Below are positions 1-9,279 of a stretch of 64,000 nt of DNA, piece by piece. The stretch is taken from the NCBI RefSeq assembly GCF_011305535.1, contig NZ_CP049905.1:1374001-1438000 (forward strand), in the 5' to 3' direction. The position numbers and the translations under genes were made by a program. The DNA comes from Diaphorobacter sp. HDW4B. Lineage in GTDB: Bacteria > Pseudomonadota > Gammaproteobacteria > Burkholderiales > Burkholderiaceae_C. Below the pieces are notes generated by a model. That model was given only the letters and a program-made list of their open reading frames with translations, ran no database searches and was not told the DNA's origin. The stretch's first letter is position 1; each line of letters begins with the position of its first letter.

Positions 1-79
1 TTGCTTCTCGTTTCGATCTGCACGCATCCACCCACGCGGAGGTGCTGCATCAGTTTCACTACACCCAACGAAAAGCACG

Positions 80-2032
80 ATGTCCCAATCCACACTGCTC
101 TCCCGTCGCAAGACCCTGCAAATGCTCGCTGGCATCCCCATGTTGCCGCTGGGCGCAGGCGCCTCCACAGCCTTTCTGACCGCATGCGGTGGTGGCAGCG
201 ATAGCAGCAGCGTCGCATTCAAGTCCGTGAGCTTCACCAGCATGGCCGCGCCCACGCTGGCCACGCCCGCAGCCATGGCCACCACCACCGTCGGTTCGGC
301 CCTGAAAGTGACCTTCGCTGATGACAGCACGCAGAGCTACAACCTCGCCTACCAACCGTTCTTCATCTCCGGCGACAAGGTTAGCGATGGCAAGGGCGGC
401 ACCATCCTGGCGGGCGGCTATCTCGACATCAACAACAAGCCCATCGTCGACGGCACCGTGGCAGGCAGCGAGCGCCAGTACTTCTCCGACGCACCGGACG
501 GCACATCGCTGCTGACCGTGGCCGATGCCAAGGTCGATGGCGTCAAGGGCAAGCCCGTGTTCGCGGTCGTTCAGTTTGAATACACCACTTGGGCGCAAGA
601 CGGCAAGACCGACATGTACGGCAAGCTGCCTTCGCCCATCGCCGTGCTCACGCTCGACCAGGACCAGACCACCGGCAAGCTCAGCCTCGTCAAGTACCAC
701 AACGTCGACACCTCCAAGGTGCACGGCCTGTGGATCACCTGCGGCGCCAGCCTCTCGCCATGGGGCACGCACCTGTCCAGCGAAGAGTACGAGCCCGATG
801 CCTTCAGCATCGCTTCGAACACCATGTTCAAGGCCTACTCCAAGAACCTCTACGGCGACGAAGCCAAGGCCAACCCGTACCACTACGGTCACATGCCCGA
901 AGTCACCGTCAACAAGGACGGCACCGCCTCCATCAAGAAGCATTTCTGCATGGGCCGCATCTCGCACGAACTCGTGCAAGTCATGCCCGACCAGCGCACC
1001 GCACTGATGGGTGACGACGCCACCAACAGCGCCTACTTCGTGTTCGTGGCCGACAAGGAAAAGGACCTGTCCTCCGGCACGCTGTACGCAGCCAAGGTCG
1101 GCGCGGGCTTCTCCATCGACCCCGCTGCAACCACCGCTGCGGCGCTCACCTGGATCAAGCTCGGCTCCGCCTCCAGCGCAGAAATCGAGAACCTGGCCAA
1201 CACCCTCAAGCCCACCGACATCATGACCGTGGTGAGCAAGGACCCAGCGGACACCAGCTACACAAAAATAGTCGCCAACGGCAAGACCGAGTGGATCAAG
1301 ATCAACGCCGGCATGGACAAGGCTGCCGCCTTCCTCGAAACCCACCGCTACGCCGCCTTCAAGGGCGCGAGCCTGGGCTTCACCAAGATGGAAGGCACCA
1401 CGGTCAACGCCAAGGACAAGGTGGCCTACTCTGCGCTGCAGAACTGCCAGACATCGATGGTCGCAGGCAACGCCGCCAACGTGCCGGGCAACGGCGTGTC
1501 CATCCCCAAGGCCCTGAACGCAGGCGCCGTGATGGCACTGAACCTGCGCGGCGGCCAAAAGGACACCGCTGGCGCTGCGATCAACAGCGAATGGGTGCCC
1601 GTCGACACCAAGGCACTGCTGGCCGGTGAAGACATCACCGCCGACGCCCTGGGCAACACCGGCAACCCCAACAAGATCTGCAACCCCGACAACCTCAAGT
1701 TCTCGGAAAAGATGCGCACGCTGTTCATCGGCGAAGACTCCAGCCAGCACGTGAACAACTTCCTGTGGGCCTACAACATCGACACCAAGACGCTCTCGCG
1801 CATCATGTCGATCCCCGCTGGCGGCGAATCCACCGGCCTGCACGCCGTGGACGAAATCAACGGCTGGACCTACATCATGAGCAACTTCCAGCACGCCGGT
1901 GACTGGGGCGGCATCCACGCCGTGGTCAAGGACACACTGGACCCGCTGATCAAGGCCAACTACAAGAACAAGGCCGGTGCGGCTGTGGGTTACCTGACAG
2001 GCACGCCGAAGCAGCCTTCGCTCAAGAGCTGA
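80..2032 (+). CDS. phoX: PhoX-family (DUF839) alkaline phosphatase, Tat-exported lipoprotein
   Basis: Predicted extracytoplasmic phosphatase of the PhoX/DUF839 family, 650 aa, which releases phosphate from organic phosphoesters using Ca and Fe cofactors in characterised members. The N-terminus has a twin-arginine motif (SRRKTL, residues 8-13) followed by a hydrophobic stretch and a lipobox ending LTAC (Cys36), so it is probably Tat-exported and lipidated. Family landmarks are visible: a GTHLSSEE segment near residue 230, GRISHELV near 294, and a C-terminal block with FIGEDSSQH and GGESTGLHAV. The length is normal for the family. Codon choice is strongly C/G-ending, suggesting good expression. 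A rho-independent terminator follows, so it is probably monocistronic. Only 79 bases of upstream sequence are present, and no clear PHO box was found there. Two PhoA-type phosphatases lie at 33-36 kb. Confidence 0.88.
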   Translation: MSQSTLLSRRKTLQMLAGIPMLPLGAGASTAFLTACGGGSDSSSVAFKSVSFTSMAAPTLATPAAMATTTVGSALKVTFADDSTQSYNLAYQPFFISGDKVSDGKGGTILAGGYLDINNKPIVDGTVAGSERQYFSDAPDGTSLLTVADAKVDGVKGKPVFAVVQFEYTTWAQDGKTDMYGKLPSPIAVLTLDQDQTTGKLSLVKYHNVDTSKVHGLWITCGASLSPWGTHLSSEEYEPDAFSIASNTMFKAYSKNLYGDEAKANPYHYGHMPEVTVNKDGTASIKKHFCMGRISHELVQVMPDQRTALMGDDATNSAYFVFVADKEKDLSSGTLYAAKVGAGFSIDPAATTAAALTWIKLGSASSAEIENLANTLKPTDIMTVVSKDPADTSYTKIVANGKTEWIKINAGMDKAAAFLETHRYAAFKGASLGFTKMEGTTVNAKDKVAYSALQNCQTSMVAGNAANVPGNGVSIPKALNAGAVMALNLRGGQKDTAGAAINSEWVPVDTKALLAGEDITADALGNTGNPNKICNPDNLKFSEKMRTLFIGEDSSQHVNNFLWAYNIDTKTLSRIMSIPAGGESTGLHAVDEINGWTYIMSNFQHAGDWGGIHAVVKDTLDPLIKANYKNKAGAAVGYLTGTPKQPSLKS

Positions 2033-2090
2033 TGCACTTGTGATCATTTGCAGCGCTTGACGCCATGCGCTGCGAGCATCAATCGACAAG

Positions 2091-2128
2091 AAAGGGGTGA
2101 TTGCCACAACGGGCGATCACCCCTTTTT
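2091..2128 (+). terminator. Rho-independent terminator after phoX
   Basis: Inverted repeat AAAGGGGTGAT (2091-2101) / ATCACCCCTTT (2116-2126), extended inward by TTGCC/GGGCG pairs around a short loop, then TTT on the plus strand. It lies about 60 bases after the phoX stop. The AAA on the other side means it could also act on transcripts of the convergent glycosyltransferase operon that ends at 2174. Confidence 0.8.
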
Positions 2129-2173
2129 CATTCGATCAAAGAGCGGCAATCAGCAAACAGACACGCGATGCGC

Positions 2174-3292
2174 TCACTCGATTTCGGCAGCCCTCCGGGA
2201 CTGCTTGTGCTTTCGACCTTCCATGCGCAGCACGTGCGACAGATACCGACGTCGATAAAAAGCAGGAGTGATGTGGGAGCGCCACACCGCATCCTGTGAT
2301 CGAAACGCCTGCTGAAAACGAGCGCGCTCTCTCCAGAAAGACGGCAACCCTGCCAACGCATCCTTGTAGGTTCGCCACAGCAGACCCACCCGGCCGAACA
2401 GCCCGTGTCTGGCGATCGAAAGCATGTGAGCCAACACCAGCAGCAGACCGAATCTCCAGAAAATGCTGGCGGGCAAAAGCTTCGCGTGCATCCAGATGCT
2501 GTTGCGCAGACCGTGGTATGTGATGAACGAACTCACTCCTCCGCCCGAGCTGGCCTGCCCTTCGTGCAAGGCCAGCACCTCGTTCACATAAATGGTTTGA
2601 TAACCGCCGAGCACGGCACGCAAGACGAGGTCGGTATCTTCGCAGTAGCAGAAGTAGCGCGCATCAAAGTAGTAACCCGCCACGCGATGGATGTCTTCCA
2701 GCATCGCCCTCTTGAGCAGGCAACACCCGCCCGACGGTCCCACCAGCAGGTCGTCAAGGCAGTGGCGATCTGCTGGCATCAGGCTGCGATACAACGAAAT
2801 CCCCAGCGTATCGACTTCTTGCGGCCGCGCGAGCTTGTGCATGCGTGCACCCACCATGCCTGTGCTTTCGGGCGTCCGACTGGCGCATGTGGTCATGGTG
2901 CGCACCCATTCCGGCAGCGCGACCGCGTCGCTGTTGAGCAGCAGCAACTGAGTACATTCCACATCCTCCAGCGCACGATCGATCATCAGATTGCAGCCCG
3001 CTGCAAACCCGAGGTTGCGCTCAGAACGCAGCAAGATCAACTCAACGCCATCCAGCGTCAACGCACCGACATGCGTCTGCAAAAGTTCGAAGTCCTCTTG
3101 CTGGGAGTCATTGTCGAGAATCCATATGCGACGCGGCAACATGGACCCACGACGGATGGATTCAATGCAGCGAATCGTCCGTTGGGCCGTGTTGAAGTTG
3201 ATGATCAGAACAGCCGCCGCATGCGCGACCGCCATGGGCGCAGCCTCAAAAATCGGCGCAGAGTCAACCGGCATCTCAGCGGCAGAACTCAT
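2174..3292 (-). CDS. Family 2 glycosyltransferase (rhamnosyltransferase-like)
   Basis: GT-A fold glycosyltransferase, 372 aa from the ATG at 3292. That start overlaps the stop of the upstream glycosyltransferase as ATGA, which is why it was chosen over the longer frame. Seen directly: an N-terminal nucleotide-binding strand (VLIINFNT), LDNDSQQ, and the acceptor/donor-site segment LLLNSDAV, where NSD is the usual DXD equivalent in rhamnosyltransferase-like GT2 enzymes. SGGCCLLKR and a YFCYCEDTDL motif follow, and the C-terminus is hydrophobic and basic. Such enzymes add a sugar, often rhamnose, to cell-surface glycans at the inner face of the cytoplasmic membrane. It is the last gene of a three-gene operon (8006 to 2174). 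The exact donor and acceptor cannot be read from sequence. Confidence 0.85.
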   Translation of the reverse strand: MSSAAEMPVDSAPIFEAAPMAVAHAAAVLIINFNTAQRTIRCIESIRRGSMLPRRIWILDNDSQQEDFELLQTHVGALTLDGVELILLRSERNLGFAAGCNLMIDRALEDVECTQLLLLNSDAVALPEWVRTMTTCASRTPESTGMVGARMHKLARPQEVDTLGISLYRSLMPADRHCLDDLLVGPSGGCCLLKRAMLEDIHRVAGYYFDARYFCYCEDTDLVLRAVLGGYQTIYVNEVLALHEGQASSGGGVSSFITYHGLRNSIWMHAKLLPASIFWRFGLLLVLAHMLSIARHGLFGRVGLLWRTYKDALAGLPSFWRERARFQQAFRSQDAVWRSHITPAFYRRRYLSHVLRMEGRKHKQSRRAAEIE

Positions 3293-5286
3293 GGCGTAGC
3301 CACCCATGGCGACAGATGGTAGGGCGCGGTTCTGAACAGCGCCGATGCCTGCGAGCGTGGTGGCCAGGCCAGCTCGAAGTGTGAATGCTCCCAGCTCAGA
3401 TTGGGGTTGTAGTACAGGTCTTCGCCGAGCTTCTCCGACCATCTGCGAGACCATCGGTCCGCATCACGCCTTTCATTGGCTGTCTGCGCGCCCAAGTGCC
3501 AGGCTTCATCGTGCCGACCTGCACCCAATCGCATCTCGACATCCGGCGTCCACAGGGTGCGCTGGCCCTGCTCATTGAGACGAAGGCAAAGATCAGCGAC
3601 CGCAAACCGCAAGGTCGTCCATTCGCCATCCAATCCGTTCACGCTGTCAAACAGCGTCCTGCGCACCGCGATGCAGGCCGCGGACACTGCATGAAAACTC
3701 TGGTTGAGCACCGCACGACCGAAGTAGCCCTTGAATTGGGGAGACAAACCGTAGTGCGCGGAGATCAGATCGCAGGAACCGCGCATGAACATGCCACCAT
3801 GTATCAGCATTCCCGTGCGATCGGTGAGACGCACACCTGTCACCCCGACGCGGGAACGCGCAGCGTGCGCAATCAGCCTTGGAAGCCATTCGGGGTGACG
3901 CGGGCGAATCCCTCCCCGCAGCAAAACCAGCATCTCCGTGTCCGCCGTCGCTGCAGCGGCATTCACGCGTGCGCCCATGCTGTCGCCATGACGTGCACCG
4001 AACCAACGCACACCCATTTGACTGGCTTGCTGCTCCAAGCGTCTGACGCACTCGGTGCTCAATGTCGGCGAGGCGACCCAGAACATGTCACGATCTGCTT
4101 GTCTCGAACTTGTGCGAAGACGCGCCGCGACGGAGTGCAGATCATGCATATCCGATTCGATGCAAACAATGATCGAGACGCGCGAGTCCTGCGCTCTTGC
4201 AGCAGGCAGGTACTGGTATCCGTGGCCCACGTAGCGTATGCGACCGGCTTGCCCCACCCGTTGGAGATGTGCATTGAGTGCGGCCTCTCCTGCCACCGCC
4301 GCATAGGGCTTGGCCCTCATGTTCATGGAGGTGCTGTTGCTGTGAACACGCCAGTGATAGAGCACCCGGGCAATGTGCACGATCTGTGACGGCTGCAATC
4401 GTTCCATGCAGCGCAGGGCCAGGTCATAGTCCTGAGATCCTTCTCGGCCTTCGCAAAAACGCCCCACCGAAGCAACCAGTGTTCGCCTGAAAACACCCAG
4501 ATGCGACACCAGGTTCTGAGACAGGAACAGGTCGTAGTTGAACGCCGATTTGAAATAAGGCGAAGACCGGTGGCCGTGCGCATCGATCTTGTCTTCATCC
4601 GAGTAAATGATCCCCGCGTCCGGATGCTCCAATGCAGCGCGCGCCACCCAATACAGCGCATGGGGTGCCAGCAGATCATCATGGTCCAGCAATGCAATGA
4701 ACTCACCCGTCGCGACGTCAAAGGCACTGTTCGACGCAGCACAGATATGGCCATTTTTCTCCCGCAAAACAAGCTTGATGCGAGAGTCCTGCAGTGCCAT
4801 TCGCCGCAGCAGCGCTTGCACGCCGTGGGCGGTGGAAGCATCGTCCGCGATGCACAGTTCCCAATGGGGATATATCTGCTCCTGCACCGACCTTATCGCC
4901 TGCTCCAGCCAATCGATTTGCGGGTTGAACACTGGCATCAATACCGAGATGCGCGGGTGCCGCTTCCATGTCTGCACATCGGCAGCCAGCTCTCGCCGAT
5001 CTGTCTGAAAGAGCGTGTCGTAGTGACGGCACCAACCCGCGTAGTCTTTTCCGGGCACGCCATTGATCTTTGCCCACGTGGTCTCACGCACCAGTCGGAA
5101 ACGCCAGACATAGCCTTGCCATCCCTCCGAAATCCACAATCCCGCGAGCAAACACAGCGTGCGAAACCAACCTCCTCCGAGCGAGAACGCGCAGGCGATA
5201 TCCGACAGCCAACGTCTGCCGAAGCCCTGTGGTCCTTCCTCCGCTTTGGCGCGACCTGCTTTCCAACGGGACAACGTGCGCATCAC
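3289..5286 (-). CDS. Large family 2 glycosyltransferase, two GT-A-like halves
   Basis: A 665-aa glycosyltransferase. The first GT2 domain starts near residue 113 (ISVLMPVFNP), with IADDAST near 146 and the DXD-type motif LLDHDDLL near 197, followed by YSDEDKI and the acceptor-loop segment EGSQDYDLALR. The second half (from about residue 370, SIIVCIESD) looks like a second, degenerate GT-A domain without a clear DXD. A short hydrophobic N-terminal stretch could associate it with the membrane. Double-GT2 proteins of this type build O-antigen, capsule or flagellar glycans. Translation is probably coupled at both ends: its ATG overlaps the upstream methyltransferase stop (ATGA at 5283-5286), and its stop overlaps the next start (3289-3292). 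Confidence 0.85.
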   Translation of the reverse strand: MMRTLSRWKAGRAKAEEGPQGFGRRWLSDIACAFSLGGGWFRTLCLLAGLWISEGWQGYVWRFRLVRETTWAKINGVPGKDYAGWCRHYDTLFQTDRRELAADVQTWKRHPRISVLMPVFNPQIDWLEQAIRSVQEQIYPHWELCIADDASTAHGVQALLRRMALQDSRIKLVLREKNGHICAASNSAFDVATGEFIALLDHDDLLAPHALYWVARAALEHPDAGIIYSDEDKIDAHGHRSSPYFKSAFNYDLFLSQNLVSHLGVFRRTLVASVGRFCEGREGSQDYDLALRCMERLQPSQIVHIARVLYHWRVHSNSTSMNMRAKPYAAVAGEAALNAHLQRVGQAGRIRYVGHGYQYLPAARAQDSRVSIIVCIESDMHDLHSVAARLRTSSRQADRDMFWVASPTLSTECVRRLEQQASQMGVRWFGARHGDSMGARVNAAAATADTEMLVLLRGGIRPRHPEWLPRLIAHAARSRVGVTGVRLTDRTGMLIHGGMFMRGSCDLISAHYGLSPQFKGYFGRAVLNQSFHAVSAACIAVRRTLFDSVNGLDGEWTTLRFAVADLCLRLNEQGQRTLWTPDVEMRLGAGRHDEAWHLGAQTANERRDADRWSRRWSEKLGEDLYYNPNLSWEHSHFELAWPPRSQASALFRTAPYHLSPWVATP

Positions 5287-8006
5287 TCGTCTACCGGATA
5301 GGTCTGCGCGCGCGCCACACGCTCGTCAGCCGAACCGGGCCAGCGCACGGCATCTTCAGGCAGATCGGCCACCTTGCGCGCCAGCAGAAACGACTCCAGG
5401 TAGCCATCCAGCAAGGGCATCTCGATCGATGCAAACGAGGAACTGCGCAGCGCAGGCGGGGGATACATGCGAACCGGCTGATCCATGCCGCTGCTCAACA
5501 CCTCAAACCCCATGCTCGGTCCATACAAGGCTTGCAGACCTGACTCGGAGACGCGCCAGAAGTCGTTGGGCGCTGCATGCAGTGGCCACGTGTGTGGAAC
5601 GAAGTGCATGGTCAACCCGTCTGGTCGCAGAACATGATTGATCTGTGCTGCGACGACCCAGGGCGCTTCCAGATGTTCCATCACGCTCGATGACATCACT
5701 GCGTCCACCGACCCAGGCGCAAAGTGTTCGCTCAGCGCGTGCGCATCAGCGACCAGATCCACGCCCTCGCCCGCATGGATATCGACACGCACCACTCGGC
5801 ACTCGGGCTCCAGACAATCGGCCCACTCATCCGGGTGATCGTCACCTTTTCGTCCACCCAACACGATGACTGTGCCACCGCGCTCCTTCATGAGTCTGCG
5901 AAACGTCTCCAGACAGGCAATGCTGGAGAACTCCGTCTGATCGCGCTGCATGAGGTGCTGTGGCAACGCAAGCGTCGCGCCCACCGCCACGCCCTCGTCG
6001 CATTCGACCTGCAGCTCGACGGGCTGAAATGGTGGACATGAAAGGTAGCCCGAAAAACCCATGGTGCTTGCGGCACGCTGCTGCTCAAAGTAGGTCTGCA
6101 CGTCGGGTCGCGAACGCGTCACGAGTTCTGCCACGCTTTCTCTGCACGCCAGACGAATGCACTCCACGTTCTTGTCGGGCACATGCACCCAGCCAGACAC
6201 ATACACACCATGCGCGTCACACCATAGCTGGTCCACAAAGTGCACCAATGCAGGCACCACCATGGGCGCGGGCAACTTTGTGGATGCGTCACGGACCAGC
6301 GCCTTGGCGCGCATGTCCCGCCGCGTTGCATCAAGATCCTCTCGCACCCGGTCCAGCTTCGCCTGTCGCGATGGATCAGGATGCTGCCCGACGCACAAAC
6401 TCAGCACGACATAGGCCTCGTGCATCTCGGATGGCGGCTTCGCGCTGTGCAGTGCGCAATGGAATCTGGCGATCCACGCATCAAATGCCAGATCGATATC
6501 CTGTGCAAGACACCCATCCCATACGCCATCGCACAGCGCCGACAACAATCCTTGCGAGCGCATCGAATGGCTTGCCAGGCATTCGAATACACGATCGACA
6601 AATGCGTACTGCGCCGACGCATTGAACTCCAGAGCCAACCTTGCGCCGGTGCAGGCGAACAGGCGAATATCGGGCAGCCCCTGGGGCATGGACTGCCAGA
6701 GTTCGATGGCCTGCTCCGCCTTGCCATCCATCACCAGCAGCAAGGCCCGCTCCATCCGCACAGGGCCCAGCAATGAGGAAGACTCGATGAAGCAGAACGG
6801 CCCGATGGCCACTTCACGCTCCATCCACCGCAGCGCTTGTCGCAAACCGGCATCCGCATCCACCATGCGCCCCTCCAAGCGAGCCAGCATGGCCAAGTGA
6901 TATGCCATCGGTCCGAGAAAGCTCGGCAGTTGAGTCACATAGCTTTCGAAATCCGGCAACGAAATGGCCAGTTCAAAAGTGCTTTGACGCAGAAGTCGGC
7001 GCTCGTCCAGCAATGGACGCAAAGATGGGCATTCTTCCAGCCATGCACGGGCCGCAGCGAAATCGCCGCCGTTCATCAATGCCTTGAAAAGACGGTATGC
7101 GTGCCCCATGAGCATGGGCGATGCAGGGTCTGCATTCGGGCGCTGGAATGCATCGCGCAGGTATCGCTGGTAGACAACATGCCAGGACTCCACGCCCGCC
7201 CCGCAGCGCCGACTCTCCAGCGCCTGACGCGTGCCTGCTGTGGCGACCAGTTGGCCCCCATGGCGAACCACCTCCACGCATTCGAAGCCCGCACGCAACA
7301 GCGTGAGCTTGAGCATCTCGGCCGTGTAGAGACAGCGATGCTCTCCCGGAAAAAGGCGCGAGTAGATCTCCGATGGGTGTTCATGCGGCGTGATCGAATC
7401 CGCGTCTGGCGTGCTGAAAACCGCCAGACTCAGCGCGTCGGCCAAGGCCATGCGCAGTTGGCTGGCAAAGCCGACGGGGTCGTCCACATGTTCGATCACT
7501 TCGCTCGCGAGAATGAGATCGAAGCGTCTTGCATCCTGCGCAAGCCATGGGGCATCGAGCGGGCGTGCCAGAAGCTCACCTCGCAAATCCGTCGCCAGCG
7601 ACATCGGGTAGGGCTCGAACCCCAATGCAGGAACGTTCAGCGCATGCTCCACGAAGTCCATCGAGTAACCAAGCCCGCAACCGACATCGGCAAATGCATT
7701 CAGATGCTGCGGCAGGTTCTCCATGATCATCCGCGCCATGGGCTCCACACCGGCACCCAGCTCGGCGTAGTACTTCACATAGCCCGCATCCAGTTCGCCC
7801 GCATAGGTGTTCTCGTGCACGAGCGAGAAGAGACTGCAGCATTTCTCACATCGCCAGAATGGCACCCACTCTTCATCGCCATGCAGATATCTGGCACGAA
7901 CCCATTCACTGGTTTGTGGGTGCCCGCACGATGGGCAGACATCCCCCGATGAACCCTCCGCGAACTCGATCAGCGAAGAAGCAGGGAAGTGAGCGTATGT
8001 TTGCAT
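5283..8006 (-). CDS. Fused zinc-ribbon / double SAM-methyltransferase protein of a glycan operon
   Basis: A 907-aa multidomain protein. Order: a Cys4 zinc ribbon (CPSC...CEKC, about residues 24-58); a class I SAM methyltransferase with motif I DVGCGLGYS (about 105) and a SEVIEHVDDP segment (about 170); a long helical, TPR-like region (about 300-560); a small beta-rich domain (about 600-690); and a second methyltransferase with VIVLGGRKG (about 717), SSSVMEHLEAPW and VLRPDG motifs. The first half resembles methyltransferases found with O-antigen or holdfast-type glycan genes; the second is a type-11-like domain. Likely role: methylating or capping a surface glycan made by the two downstream glycosyltransferases. 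The ATG at 8006 was chosen; a GTG three codons upstream (8015) is also possible. Neither has a strong Shine-Dalgarno. Confidence 0.75.
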   Translation of the reverse strand: MQTYAHFPASSLIEFAEGSSGDVCPSCGHPQTSEWVRARYLHGDEEWVPFWRCEKCCSLFSLVHENTYAGELDAGYVKYYAELGAGVEPMARMIMENLPQHLNAFADVGCGLGYSMDFVEHALNVPALGFEPYPMSLATDLRGELLARPLDAPWLAQDARRFDLILASEVIEHVDDPVGFASQLRMALADALSLAVFSTPDADSITPHEHPSEIYSRLFPGEHRCLYTAEMLKLTLLRAGFECVEVVRHGGQLVATAGTRQALESRRCGAGVESWHVVYQRYLRDAFQRPNADPASPMLMGHAYRLFKALMNGGDFAAARAWLEECPSLRPLLDERRLLRQSTFELAISLPDFESYVTQLPSFLGPMAYHLAMLARLEGRMVDADAGLRQALRWMEREVAIGPFCFIESSSLLGPVRMERALLLVMDGKAEQAIELWQSMPQGLPDIRLFACTGARLALEFNASAQYAFVDRVFECLASHSMRSQGLLSALCDGVWDGCLAQDIDLAFDAWIARFHCALHSAKPPSEMHEAYVVLSLCVGQHPDPSRQAKLDRVREDLDATRRDMRAKALVRDASTKLPAPMVVPALVHFVDQLWCDAHGVYVSGWVHVPDKNVECIRLACRESVAELVTRSRPDVQTYFEQQRAASTMGFSGYLSCPPFQPVELQVECDEGVAVGATLALPQHLMQRDQTEFSSIACLETFRRLMKERGGTVIVLGGRKGDDHPDEWADCLEPECRVVRVDIHAGEGVDLVADAHALSEHFAPGSVDAVMSSSVMEHLEAPWVVAAQINHVLRPDGLTMHFVPHTWPLHAAPNDFWRVSESGLQALYGPSMGFEVLSSGMDQPVRMYPPPALRSSSFASIEMPLLDGYLESFLLARKVADLPEDAVRWPGSADERVARAQTYPVDE

Positions 8007-8015
8007 GGTCGACAC

Positions 8016-8236
8016 GCGAGTCCATGGTGAGCAATTGAGTGATGACGCACGACAAGCACCTGTCCGTCGCCTACAGCCAATGCAGATGAAGAAGCGTCAA
8101 ATTATTTCATTCACGTTAAGTTACGTCTATACACGATTAGCAATCATCTGAGAGATATCAATTGCCACGGCAGCGCTTGTCGCGATGGCTTCGTTGAGTG
8201 AACTCGCGCTCTTCATATGCCATGCAGGAACGGGAA
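8016..8236. other. Intergenic region upstream of the glycan operon
   Basis: Non-coding, clearly more A+T-rich than its surroundings between about 8095 and 8165. It presumably holds the promoter of the leftward glycan operon. I could not find a convincing pair of -35/-10 hexamers, and no ORF of substance is present. Confidence 0.5.
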
Positions 8237-8270
8237 AACAAAGAAGCGGGCCGTGGCCCGCTTCTTTGTT
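8237..8270 (-). terminator. Strong terminator closing the CsgG-type operon
   Basis: A perfect 16-bp inverted repeat, AACAAAGAAGCGGGCC (8237-8252) and its complement (8255-8270), separated by GT; in RNA the loop would open to about four bases. The flanking AACAAA/TTTGTT gives a U-rich tail on either strand. It lies 52 bases after the stop of the zinc-ribbon gene at 8322 and separates that operon from the promoter region of the glycan operon. Confidence 0.85.
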
Positions 8271-8321
8271 GTTTTGAGAATGGCTGAAATCGTGAGATCG
8301 TGAAATCGGCGTTCGGTCAGT

Positions 8322-8567
8322 TCATTTGCCAGAGAACAGAAAATACGCCACCACCAACGCGACCACTGCAACGATCAGGCGCGCAATCCACGGCGTCACC
8401 AGCCAAGCGCCGAGCGCCAGCAAACCCGTGCTCCAGACCTTCGGCGATTGCAGCGCGCCGCCCTTTTCGTCAGCCGATGCGGGCCTGAGCGGATAGCCGC
8501 AGGAGGGACAGGACGCCGCCTGCGTAGAGACCATGTGACCGCATTCGGGGCATTTCATCAGTGCCAT
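8322..8567 (-). CDS. Small zinc-ribbon membrane protein, last gene of the CsgG-type operon
   Basis: An 81-aa protein. It has an N-terminal double-CXXC zinc ribbon (CPEC at residues 6-9, CPSC at about 19-22), a short charged linker, and one or two C-terminal hydrophobic segments (from about residue 46). The start lies 2 bases after the upstream OmpA-family stop, so it is almost certainly co-transcribed and translationally coupled. Zinc-ribbon plus membrane-helix proteins are widespread and mostly uncharacterised. Its presence at the end of a secretion operon suggests a housekeeping or regulatory role at the inner membrane, which is inference only. A terminator follows at 8237-8270. Confidence 0.8.
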   Translation of the reverse strand: MALMKCPECGHMVSTQAASCPSCGYPLRPASADEKGGALQSPKVWSTGLLALGAWLVTPWIARLIVAVVALVVAYFLFSGK

Positions 8568-8569
8568 GT

Positions 8570-9259
8570 TCAGCCTCCTTGTGGGGGTGCCACTTCGATC
8601 AGTATCTGCACTCTGCGGTTGAGCTGTCGGCCTTCCGGGTTGTCTTTGCCATCGGGCGTGAGATTCGGTGCCACGGGCTCCCTGCGCCCCAGCCCTTGCG
8701 TGGCAGGATGGCGGCCCGTGCGCGTTTCCAGCGCCTTGGCCACAGACGCCGCGCGGCGCTCCGAAAGTCGGTCGTTGTAGGCGTCACTGCCCTTGCCATC
8801 GGTATGCCCACGCACCAGCAAAGGCGCGTTGGGATAGCTCTTGATCAGCTCGGCCGCCTTGTCCAGAGAAGGTGCCGCATCCACGCGCAGTTCATGTTTG
8901 TCGAAGTCGAACAGCACGTCGGCAGGCAGATCGATGGAGATCGCCTTGGCCGGTGTCGGCTGTGCCTTCAATTCGATGAGCAATTCGCGCGTGCGCTCAA
9001 GGCGCTCGGGCGGCACCTCGGCTTCGCGCAGCAGCGTGCTCGGCGTGTCGGCAGATTTCAAACCGGTCTGCGGACTGCTGCTGACCAAGCCACCGCCCGT
9101 GCCTTGAGGTGACAGCCTGGTCTCGGGCGCACCGGTCACGCGCTCCAGTCGAGTTTCTTCGCCGGACAGTTTTCTGTCGGAGCGAATCACATCGCGGGCC
9201 GACGCTGCAGAGCTCGCCATCGCAGCACAGACCATCGCGAGCCACAGCGATGATTTCAA
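8570..9259 (-). CDS. OmpA-family outer-membrane/peptidoglycan-binding protein
   Basis: About 229 aa. A signal peptide (KSSLWLAMVCAAMASSAASA) precedes a linker and a C-terminal OmpA/MotB-type peptidoglycan-binding domain. Signature parts seen: LFDFDKHEL, LVRGHTDGKGS, YNDRLSERRAASV and LGRREPVAPN, in the standard order. The start is ambiguous. A TTG at 9259 sits 8 bases after GGGAG and gives a compact signal peptide; GTG 9268 or TTG 9274 would only add residues. The likely role is anchoring an envelope machine or surface structure to peptidoglycan. It sits in the CsgG-type operon, between a lipoprotein gene (about 20 bases upstream) and the zinc-ribbon gene, so it probably serves that system. 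Confidence 0.88.
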   Translation of the reverse strand: MKSSLWLAMVCAAMASSAASARDVIRSDRKLSGEETRLERVTGAPETRLSPQGTGGGLVSSSPQTGLKSADTPSTLLREAEVPPERLERTRELLIELKAQPTPAKAISIDLPADVLFDFDKHELRVDAAPSLDKAAELIKSYPNAPLLVRGHTDGKGSDAYNDRLSERRAASVAKALETRTGRHPATQGLGRREPVAPNLTPDGKDNPEGRQLNRRVQILIEVAPPQGG

Positions 9260-9279
9260 AACATGCACTCCCAAACCCG

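Noticed and set aside
59-2107. A 682-codon open frame antisense to phoX
   Set aside because: Shadow of a gene with strongly biased third positions; valine/glycine/histidine-rich, no domain, no ribosome-binding site, while the sense frame encodes a full PhoX protein.
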